64,000 nt of DNA. It comes from Musa acuminata AAA Group (lineage: Eukaryota > Streptophyta > Magnoliopsida > Zingiberales > Musaceae). Location: positions 21,269,001 to 21,333,000 of the forward strand of contig NC_088348.1 of assembly GCF_036884655.1 (NCBI RefSeq), in the 5' to 3' direction. Position numbers and translations under genes: made by a program. Shown here in pieces: positions 54,893 through 64,000 of the stretch (position 1 is the first letter of the stretch; the number at the start of each line of letters is the position of its first letter). The notes under the pieces were generated by a model that had not been told where the DNA came from, ran no database searches, and was given only the letters and a program-made list of their open reading frames with translations.

Positions 54893-56418
54893 GCTTGTAT
54901 GTGTATTGTAAACTCTTTATGTTACTATGATCACAATACCTTGTGCCTTGATCCTTGATCTGGTTACCTGATGTATTTATTTGTGAGCAGAGTTACAAAC
55001 ATCACTCATTGTTTAATCTCGTTACTCACTGTCGGATTTTACATCGAAACTAAATGTTTTTGAAAACCTTGTGTCTTGATTTCCATGATAAATATGATTT
55101 GTGAAAATGATATACCAATGCAGTTGATGCGTCATGTTATTATATTGCCATAATACTAAACATCAACTAGCTGATATTTTTACAAAATCTCTAAGTGAAG
55201 AACAATTTGATTTCATAAGAAGAGAATTAGGAATGTTGATGTGTCCGAATACATAAACTAGTTAAAATTATTTTTCGGACTTTACTGAATGATCAAATCA
55301 CTTGGTTGCCATCACATGCCTAAATAACATGTTGGAAATCATGTGTTGAAAACAAAAATTTCCATAACAATAAGCATGTTTTGTCTTCATGATTGTATTT
55401 AAAAATCAATAGCATAGTCTTGTCCGAATGCATGAAAGTGTTAATTTCATTTTCGAATTCGCTTAACAATTGGTATCCTAACAATCGGATTTATGAAAAA
55501 TATTTTTCTGAAATGGATTTGATGAAATGATTCCTGCTTATGAATTCCATCTTGAAATATGGATGATAGTGTTTTTACTTGCAAAGATTTGTCTCACATA
55601 CATATCTTGATACCTGTAAAAATGAAGCATGATTTAATCTCTCATCGGTTTTAACTTAACTCAAAGTAAACTCACAAATAGCTGGTATCACAAATGGCCT
55701 TCCTCCTTCATGTAAAAAGATTATAACAAATACAAAGGAAGATGTATTCAAAGTGATCTACATATCATGCTTGTACAATTGATTTCCTATCACTTACTAT
55801 TGGAAAATAACTTGAACTGAGTAAAGGCATGAACAACTATCACACTTATGCTCAAAATTTGCTTATATTGTTCTCCTGGTATCACAATTACCATGCTTTT
55901 TGTTGATGACAAAGGGGGAGAAATATATGAGTATTAATGCCATGCTTGCATCACCAAGAGATGCTATGATTGCTATAATTTGCATTATGCCTTGTTAGTA
56001 TCATGTCAAGATATCAAACAAAAAACTTGCATCGTAATTTTACGTATTGATATCTTACCATGTGATGAAATGCAATAATTGCTAAAACATTTTAAATGTG
56101 TGCATCATGTAATGATATCAAAATCTTACTTGGCAGTTTTACATGTTGATATATTACAATATGATGAATTGCTACTATTACCATCATTCAAACATGTAAT
56201 CTAAAATTTGAAAATGAATGTCAAGCTTTGACATCATCTTCAGAGAGATACATCATGATGGGAATCATGATGGGAGTATTGATAAGTTTAAATGATTTTA
56301 ACTTATCAATATGTCTCTTGAATTCAAAGGTTTTGAATTCTAAAATGACTTATCTCAAGTATAGCATATAGACAGGGGGAGTTAAGGTTAACTCCATTAT
56401 CAATTGATTGTCATCATC
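54893..56418 (+). other. G 3' non-coding region with RNase H relic
   Basis: About 1.5 kb. The relic of the copia RNase H end is at 55155-55256 (HQLADIFTKSLSEEQFDFIR, ending TAA). A polypurine motif GACAAAGGGGGAGAA lies at 55908-55922. Repeated 'tccgaatgcatg...cattttcg' and 'gatatctta.catgtgatga' phrases parallel A's 31854-32835 and B's 17200-18180. No gene. Confidence 0.8.
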
Positions 56419-56432
56419 AAAAAGGGGGAGAT
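56419..56432 (+). other. G 3' polypurine tract
   Basis: aaaaagggggagat directly precedes the 3' LTR. Confidence 0.9.
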
Positions 56433-57187
56433 TGTTGAATCTCGGATTTTGATGATGAAGTCAATTGTCATTTGTTAACTAATCTATATGTTGAGATAAG
56501 TGTGCAGGATTAACTACGATGAAAGTAAGACATGCAGCAGGAGTTGCGCCGAAGTCAAGACAATGATCACGTTGGGAGTTCGAGAGTTCGACGGAAGTTC
56601 GGACAATTGTCGGAGGTTCTGCGGGAACAAATCCGAGAAGTCCATGAGCTTGCCAAAGAAGCTCGTCGGAACTCGCCAAGTGGATCGTCGCAAGTCTAGG
56701 AGTTTGCCAGAAGTCCGTAGGAGCATCACCGAGGGTTCATCGGATGATCGACGGAAGTTCGCCGGAAGCTCGCCGGAAGAAGCGATTGACGCACCGGAGC
56801 AAGTTGCAGTAAATGTCTTAGGGAATATCATAGTTAGCACAATGATTAAGTTGGAAATGGGAGGTGATCCCATTAACTTAATCTTGGGGCAATTGGGCCC
56901 CTGAAAAACCCAAATTAGGCCGAATGGATCATCCCATTCGGACCCTGATTTCTGCCAGGCGGTTGAACCGCCCAAGGCAAGAGGTTGCACCGCCTAGGCT
57001 CAGTCTCCGAGAGAGACTAGGAGGTGCAACCGCTCCAACCAGGCGGTGGCATCGCTTGGGCTCAGTCTCCGGGCGAGACTGGGCGGTGCAACCTCCCCTG
57101 ACAGGAGGTGGCACCGCCTGGACTCGGTCTCTTAGCACTGGCTGAGCGGTGCAACCGCCTCAGTCAGGAGGTTACACCGCCTGAGCT
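56433..57187 (+). repeat. G 3' LTR, part 1 (split by I)
   Basis: 755 bp, A-type LTR start (tgttgaatctcggattttg) through the first half of the dyad array. Interrupted at 57187, after accgcctgagct. Confidence 0.9.
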
Positions 57188-59287
57188 TGTAGAATCTCGT
57201 ATTTTGATGATGAAACCACTTTATATATGTTTATGATTTAATCTGCATTTTGAGTGACGTAGGATGCTTCGATCAGGATGAGACAATTAAAGAAGGAAAA
57301 TCATGTTGTGCCGAAGGAATATGTCCGAAGATTGGACGTCGGGCCGGTGGATCGGTTGACGTATCGACAGAAGGCTTCAGGCCGTGGACTCGGGCATCGG
57401 GCCAAAAAGAGCGGGTATTGTGCCAAGGATATCGGAGTTGCGGAGTCAACTGGCCGATTGGGCAATAGGCTGCAGGAGAGGACGATGCGCCGAAGAATTG
57501 GACGAAGCGTCGAGGGACCAATGACATGCCGGACAACTTGGTTAATTGCTTAGGATTAATTGTCTCGATCGAAGTTTTGTTTTAAGTGTGCAGGATTAAC
57601 TACGATAGAAGAAAGACATGCAGCAGGAGTTGCGCCGGAGTCAAGACAATGATCACGTTGGGAGTTCGAGAGTTCATCGGAAGTTCGGACAGTCGTCGGA
57701 GGTTCTGCGGGAACAAATCCGAGAAGTCCATGAGCTTGCCAAAGAGGCCCATTGGAACTCGACAAGTGGATCGTCGCAAGTCCAGGAGTTTGCCGGAAGT
57801 CCGCAGGAGCATCACCGAGGGTTCATCGGATGATCGACGGAAGTTTGCTGGAAGCTCGCCGGAAGAAGCGACTGACGCACCGGAGCAAGTTGCAGTAAAT
57901 GTCTTAGGGAATATCATAGTTAGCACAATGATTAAGTTGGAAATGGGAGGTGATCCCATTAACTTAATCTTGGGGCAATTGGGCCCCTGAAAAACCTAAA
58001 TTGGGCCGAATGGATCAACCCATTCGGACCCTGATTTCTGCCATGCGGTTGAACTACCCAAGGCAGGAGGTTGCACCGCCTGGGCTCAGTCTCCGAGCGA
58101 GACTGGGAGGTGCAACCACTCCAGCCAAGCAGTGGCACCGCCTGGGCTCAGTCTCCGAGCGAGACTAGGCGGTGCAACCTCCCCTAACAGGAGGTGGCAC
58201 CGCATGGGCTCGGTCTCCGAGCACTGGCTGAGCGGTGCAACCGCCTCAGTCAGGAGGTTGCACCGCCTGAGCTCGGTCTTTGAGCTCTGGCAGGAGGTGC
58301 AACCGCCCCTGACAGGAGGTGGCACCGCCCAGAGGCTCAATCTTCGAGCTCTGCTAGGCGGTGCAACCGCTCCAGTCAGGAGGTGCAACCGCCTGATCCC
58401 GGAATTCCGGTAATTGACAGTTTTGAGCTAAAATTTGAACTGGGTTGGGGCCTATAATACCCCACCCATTCAGCACTGAAATAGCAATCAACTAACACCG
58501 AAATCCTGATCTTGTTCTGTGATTTTTAGAGCTCAAAATTGTTGTAAAGGCTAAAAGTTTTTCTCCCTCTTTTCTTCCAAGTTCTAAGCTTTAAAGAGAG
58601 GAGAGAAAATTCTGTAAGGGTTGTCTCCTAAGCCCGTCAAAAGGAGTGAAACTGTAAAAGGGTGGTTGGCCTTCGCCTATTGAAGGAAGGCCTCTAGTTG
58701 ACGTTGGTGACCTCGTCGGTGGAGGAAGCCAAAAGTGGTGTAGGTCAAGATTGACCGAACCACTCTAAATCTTAGTTTGCATTTACTTTGAGCATATTAT
58801 CTTTACTGCAAACCTCCTCTAAAGCTTACTGCTTTCTGCGCATATACGATCGGGTTTCACGCTTTGCACTTTCCGAATCAGCGTTTAGACGAAAATATGT
58901 TTTTTCTTACGATCATCATATTTCAGTTTGCGTTTACGTTTTGATTTCTATCTTAACTGCAAACTGCCTTTATATCCTTGCTTAAGCTGCATCTCACCTA
59001 ATCAAGTGATTTACGAATCATCATTTAGACGTAAATCATTTTCTTCGTACGAACGTCATATTTCAGTTTGTGCTTATATTCTGGTTTTCATCATAACTGC
59101 AAACTGCCTTCATAGATTGACTTTAACGTCATCTCGCTTGACCTTAAGTTAAAGTAATCTTAGAATCGGCTTTCACCGAAATCGTTTTTATCGTTCAAAC
59201 GTTTTTTTATCATCGAAAGATTTCCGCTGCACTAATTCACCCCTCCCCCCCCCCCCCCCCCCCCTCTTAATGCTCTTGATCCTAACA
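57188..59287 (+). mobile_element. I: solo LTR inside G's 3' LTR
   Basis: 2100 bp, tgtagaatctcgtattttg...gatcctaaca, flanked by the TSD gagct (57183-57187 and 59288-59292). No internal region, so it is a solo LTR formed by recombination between the two LTRs of a former element. It is of the B type in having the extra block (about 57245-57585), but its U5 is of the A/G type without the large minisatellite. The TATA box has lost a base (tataata, about 58453). C tract about 59243-59263. Confidence 0.92.
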
Positions 59288-59292
59288 GAGCT

Positions 59293-60294
59293 CAGTCTTC
59301 GAGCTCTGGCAGGAGGTGCAACTGCCCCTGACAGGAGGTGGCACCGTCTAGAGGCTTAGTCTTCGAGCTCTGCTAGGCGGTGCAACCGCTCCAGTCAGGA
59401 GGTGCAACCGCCTGATCCCGGAATTTCGGGAATTGACAGTTTTGAGCTCCAAATTTGAATGGGTTGGGGCCTATAAATACCCCACCCATTCAGCACTGAA
59501 AGGGCACTGAATATACACCGAAATCTTGATCTTGTTCTGTGATTTTTAGAGCTCAAAATTGTTGTAAAGGCCAAAAGTTTTTCTCCCTCTTTTCTTCCAA
59601 GTTCTGAGTTGTAAAGAGAGGAGAGAAAATTCTGTAAGGGTTGTCTCCTAAGCCCGTCAAAAGGAGTGAAACTGTAAAAGGGTGGTTGGCCTTCGCCTAT
59701 TGAAGGAAGGCCTCTAGTTGACGTCGGTGACCTCGTCGGTGGAGGAAGCCAAAAGTGGAGTAGGTCAAGATTGACCGAACCACTCTAAATCTTGGTTTGC
59801 ATTTACTTTGAGCATATTATCTTTACTGCAAACCTCCTCTAAAGCTTACTGCTTTCTGCGCATATACGATCGGGTTTCAAGCTTTGAACTTTCCGAATCA
59901 ACGTTTAGACGTAAATCTATTTTTTCGTACGATCATCATATTTCAGTTTGCGTTTACGTTTTGATTTCTATCTTAACTGCAAACTGCCTTTATATCCTTG
60001 CTTAAGCTGTATCTCGCCTAATCAAGTGATTTACGAATCAGCATTTAGACATAAATTAGTTTCTTCGTACGAACGTCATATTTCAGTTTGCGCTTATATT
60101 CTGGTTTTCATCATAACTGCAAACTTCCTTCATTGATTGACTTTAACGTCATCTCGCTTGACCTTAAGTTAAAGTAATCTTAGAATCGGCTTTCACACCG
60201 AAATTATTTTTATCGTTCGAACGTTTTTTTATCGTCGAAAGATTTTCGCTGCACTAATTCACCCCCCCCCCTCTTAATGCTCTTGATCCTAACA
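59293..60294 (+). repeat. G 3' LTR, part 2 (also J's 5' LTR)
   Basis: 1002 bp continuing from cagtcttcgagctctggcagg, with TATAAATA at 59472-59479 and the usual gatcctaaca end at 60294. It is followed two bases later by a PBS and gag, so this LTR is shared by G (as 3' LTR) and J (as 5' LTR). Confidence 0.88.
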
Positions 60295-60344
60295 ATTAGT
60301 ATCAGAGCCCGGTATTTCTCATTTCGGATTTACACCTGAGAGAA

Positions 60345-61118
60345 ATAGCTCTTCAAGGCTTTCAAGAGGGTTTATCGGTTGTTCGTCCATCGTTGTTTAA
60401 CGGATTAGACTACACTTATTGGAAAACTCGAATGAGAGTTTTCTTGATTTCTATGAATTTGGATTTATGGAATATCAGTGAAAACAGTTTTCAACTTCCC
60501 TCTAAACCGATGAACGAATAGTCGGATTTGGCGAAGAAGTATTTTTCTTTAAACGCAAAGGCTATGAATGCCTTATTTTGCGCTTTGGACAAAAATGAGT
60601 TCAATCGGATTTCTACGTGCGAAACGGCTTTTGACATTTGGCGAACACTTGAAATCACGCATGAGGGAACTAGTAGAGTCAAAGACTCGAAAGTTAACAT
60701 TTTATTGCATGATTTTGAGCTTTTTCGAATGCAACCAAGCGAGACTATAGGCGACATGTACACCCGTTTCACAGATATCGTCAATAGTTTAAGAGCTCTT
60801 GGAAAATGTTTTTCGGATTTTGAACTTGTAAACAAGATTTTGCGTTCTCTTTCTAAGAAGTGGGATTCAAAAGTAACTACAATACAAGAAGCTAAAAACC
60901 TAAACAACTTACCACTTGAAGAACTAATTGGTTCGTTGATGACATATGAAATGGTGCACAATGCACATGATGAACAAAATCACCTTCCAAAGAATAGGAA
61001 GGATTTGGAACTCCAAACAAATGAATACCACTTGAAAGGCGAGGTGGCAAACTACGCCTTAATCGCTTTCAATGATGAGGAAATCGAAATCCCCCTAATT
61101 TATTTTGAAATTACTTGA
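60345..61118 (+). pseudogene. J gag (start lost, one stop, internal deletion)
   Basis: Aligned with B's gag: the start codon is ATA (60345-60347), and a TGG-to-TAG stop lies at 60519-60521. The rest is open to TGA at 61116-61118: LNAKAMNALFCALDKNEFNR, WRTLEITHEGTSRVKDSKVN, DMYTRFTDIVNSLRALGKCF, EELIGSLMTYEM. The segment SSDGELKLQ...EEKIN of B is deleted, but the ending EIPLIYFEIT is kept. This is further evidence that the short ending is the family's own. Confidence 0.87.
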
Positions 61119-64000
61119 TGCTTTCATGATGTATTTTCTCTTTTAGTTTAGAATTAATTTTCTTAAAAATTACATGTTTTAAAAAAAATTATGATCATGC
61201 TAAGTAATTTCGAATATGATAATATTGCATATTTTATGATAAACAAATAAAATGATCTTGATTGAAAATATGAAATCATGGTTAAGAAGTAATAATGTGT
61301 ATTACGTTGATTTCCATTATTATTTCTCGATTTTGATTAAAAAAAAATCATGTTTGATTTGAAGAAATGCATAATGATGAAATTAAATATTTTGATTAAC
61401 AATTTTATGCATGAGATTTTAAGCTGATGATAAGCATTTGTTATTTTCATGAGTGTATTTGAAAAACTATGGCAAAAATGTGCTCGAATGTATGAACTTG
61501 TTAAGATTATTTTTCGGACATTCTTGATTCAATGTTCAAATCACTTAATTTCCGTGATGATTTTACACTATTACATGCCTTAATAACATGTTAGAAATTA
61601 TATGTTTTGGATACAAAATTTTTATGATCATGAGCATGTTTTATCTTCATGATTGAACTTGAAAATCTATAGCAAAATCTTGTCCGAATGCATGAAAGTG
61701 TTAATTTCATTTTCAGATTCGCTTAACAATTGGTATCCTAACAATCGGATTTTCTCATACACTTATTATAAAATATTTTTCTGAAATGGATTTGATGAAA
61801 TGATTCCTGCTTATAAATTCCATCTTGAAATATGGATGATAGTGTTTTTACTTGCAAATATTTGTTTCACATACATATCTTGATCCTAACAATACAATGT
61901 GATTTCTTATGCAAAAATAAAGTGCTTTTGTGATTCTTTGCTAAAGAAAATAATTATTAAAATCATGATCTTGATAATTATAATATGAAGTTCTTTATAA
62001 ATCAAGATCGTTCATTATGCTCTCTACATTTATCAAAAAGAATTCTTCAAATGAAGTGTAACTTGTCTTTTGATTTCTCAGAATTCAATGGAGTGTCATA
62101 TTGATATCTTGATACTTGGAATATTTTAAAATGTGATCTTGATAAGAATGTTTCAAGTTGCTCTTTGTGCTATATCTTTTAAAATGAATCATGAGTCTTG
62201 ATATCATATATTTCATAATATAGAAATAATAAGATTTCTTTACCTTATATGTCTTGTGTGATGATTGTACATCAATTTGCTTTATTATGACTTATATGAA
62301 TCTTGATCATGAACTTGTTAAGAAAAATTTTAATGAACCATGAATCATGTCTTTGGTATTCACGAATTGATCCTCCTTGATATCTTTCATTGATATGATA
62401 AATTATCATCTCATGATATATCGCATAATTATATCATGCTTTGCAATTGTATCATGTGATCTTTGCTGAATTTTCACATTGATATTCTTCATGACATGAT
62501 TTCTTTGTATTGTTGTCTTGTATACTTCATGTGATAATATGAATACATGAAACACTTATGATATGATTTTTATGCAATTCCTTGTATTCATGAAATGTTT
62601 ATCTCATCACCTAATAATTCTTCTTGATATTCCTTATGTGATGAGAAGAATACATGAAATATTCATTAATTTGTTTTGATGTATACAAATAAGAAGTTTC
62701 GATCATGTATGGTAGGATGTAATTTGACAAATTTGGTACCATCATGTTGCAAAATAAATGATGATTGGGAATCATGCATTAATGATGATTGTATATTTTA
62801 TGATTTGGCATGATGCATGCAATGATGAAATATTCATGAATTTGAAATGATGCATGCAATACTTATGACAATGATGTACATGATGTATTGCATATGATAT
62901 GTATCATGAATGCTTTAAATGATGAATGTTTGGTATCATGATCAACATGTTGATAAATGCTTAAAAATTTTAATGTTTGAGTATCATGTATGATATACCC
63001 ATTAATGATGATTGATTTATTTTTCGGTATCGTGCATGAAAAATGAGGCTTTTGAAATTGTCTATGTTTTAATTTGAATATATAATGATGCATAAATAAA
63101 ATTGATACTTACCTTTGTCATAATCTGAAAATTAAAAAAAGGGGGTGTAAGAATTTCTAGTGTGGACATCATGAAAAGAGGCAAACTAGCTAGCTTACAC
63201 AATTCAAGATGAAAGCAAAAATTACACTCCTCTAAAGAGAAGATGCAAATGTAACACTTGCCAAATTATTTGCTTGCCTCATGTAAAACATTATCTCTTG
63301 CTAGTTTGGCATTTTGCTAGCTTGCACTTTGCAAAGAAAGCAAAAATGACATTTCTCAAAAGAGAAGAAAGAGCTTGTTATCTTGAATATCACAAGCTTG
63401 CCAAACAAAAATTACAAAAGTGCTATCTTGCCTATCTCAAGAAGCAAAACTTGCAACTTGCATATTGCAATAGGAAGTAAGAATCATAAGCTTAAACAAG
63501 AAAGCTATCCTGCATTTACTTTCGAAATTTTTGCTAGCTTGTATGTAGTAAAACTTGCATATCATAAAAATTGCTAGCTTGTAGTATAAAGAGAAGCAAA
63601 TAGTTGCTATCTCAAGAAAATTAAACATGCTAAACTTACACCTTGCAATGGAAGCAAAATTACGAGCTCAAACATTGCAAAGGAAGCAAAAATTTGCTAG
63701 CTTGCAACTTGCATATTTCAAGAAGCAAGAGTTGCCTTCTTGAACATCTCTAAATTGCTAGCTTGCAAGTTCTAAAATGTTGTAACATTGCTAGCTTGCA
63801 TGTTCTAAAAGCGCTATCTTGTATGCTATAAAACTTGCATATCTAAAACTTGATAGCTTGAATGTTCTAAGCATGATGTAACATTTGCTGAATTTTCTGG
63901 CTTCAAAACTGCATGATGATAAAACTTGATATTATGTTTTTCATGCAATAAGTTAAACTAATATTCCAAACACAAGAATAGTTGGACTTGATGACGTATT
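61119..64000 (+). other. J non-coding internal region
   Basis: About 2.9 kb, AT-rich. No gene is supported. A degenerate polypurine tract (aaaaaaagggggtg, about 63134-63147) precedes the 'gctagcttgc' repeat block. The ORFs at 62863-63093 and 63274-63628 are low-complexity by-products. Confidence 0.75.

Larger units (their letters stand above)
45773..60294 (+). mobile_element. G: second member of the A family (extra-ORF Sirevirus-type element)
   Basis: 5' LTR 45773-47502, PBS, gag with two knuckles, extra ORF 53783-54892, RNase H relic 55155-55256, polypurine motif, PPT, 3' LTR 56433-57187 + 59293-60294. H is inserted after gag and solo LTR I inside the 3' LTR. Without them G is about 8.6 kb, like A without its insertions. 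No TSD links the ends (actcc on the left, attag on the right), because the right LTR runs straight into the PBS and gag of J. Confidence 0.88.
60295..64000 (+). mobile_element. J: gag-only Sirevirus-type internal region, cut by the window edge
   Basis: Starts with a PBS (tagtatcagagc at 60297-60308, one mismatch), then gag, then AT-rich non-coding DNA with the same order as B: 'tccgaatg...ttttcggac' blocks (61480-61760), 'tcatgat' block, then the 'gctagcttgca' block (63180-63860). Its 3' LTR, if any, is beyond 64000. J is of the B/C/E design, although the LTR on its left belongs to G. Confidence 0.85.

Noticed and set aside
45773..60294. A 5-bp TSD for G
   Set aside because: The left flank actcc and right flank attag do not match, and the right flank is J's PBS region. 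No TSD is claimed.

Overview
The window is plant nuclear DNA made almost entirely of nested and rearranged LTR retrotransposons. I found no host protein gene, tRNA, rRNA or CRISPR array. The evidence is paired LTRs with 5-bp target-site duplications (TSDs), primer-binding sites (PBS) complementary to the initiator Met-tRNA (TGGTATCAGAGC), polypurine tracts (PPT), and gag/pol reading frames of plant Ty1/copia (Sirevirus-type) and Ty3/gypsy elements. The style suggests a monocot, perhaps a banana-like Zingiberales genome, but that is a low-confidence guess.

Layout, using my letters. 1-1332: LTR scraps of two families. F (1333-6208, minus): decayed Ty3/gypsy gag-pol. E (minus): Sirevirus-type element with left LTR 6209-6807 + 37133-38013, internal region 38014-41055 and right LTR 41056-42492. 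Its left LTR is split by D (6808-37127, plus; gypsy, TSD cggta). D's protease codons are split by A (9594-34608, plus; Sirevirus-type, TSD ctaat). A is itself split twice: by B (12109-20910, plus, TSD cttct) inside gag, and by C (22324-30074, minus, TSD gcggt) upstream of an extra ORF. This gives four insertion levels: E, then D, then A, then B and C. 42493-45772: K, a rearranged minus-strand Sirevirus-type remnant. G (45773-60294, plus): second member of the A family, with gypsy element H (49443-53211, TSD gctta) inside it and solo LTR I (57188-59287, TSD gagct) inside its 3' LTR. J (60295-window end): another gag-only internal region that uses G's right LTR as its left LTR.

Two non-autonomous Sirevirus-type designs stand out. 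B, C, E and J carry a truncated gag ending in the same short tail, lack the CCHC knuckles and pol, and have about 3 kb of AT-rich non-coding DNA. A and G carry a longer gag with two CCHC knuckles, but most of pol is gone. In its place is a 369-codon extra ORF of identical length in both copies, followed by a 34-35 codon relic of the RNase H end. These elements would have to borrow reverse transcriptase and integrase from an autonomous relative.

The Sirevirus-type LTRs share arrays of the dyad GGCGGT-N3-ACCGCC just upstream of a TATAAATA box. The internal regions repeat a GACAAAGGGGGAGAA polypurine motif. Both fit what is described for Sireviruses (LTR palindromes with CGG...CCG, multiple PPTs). 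Two of the six TSD-confirmed insertions lie at the centre of such a dyad and a third lies beside one.
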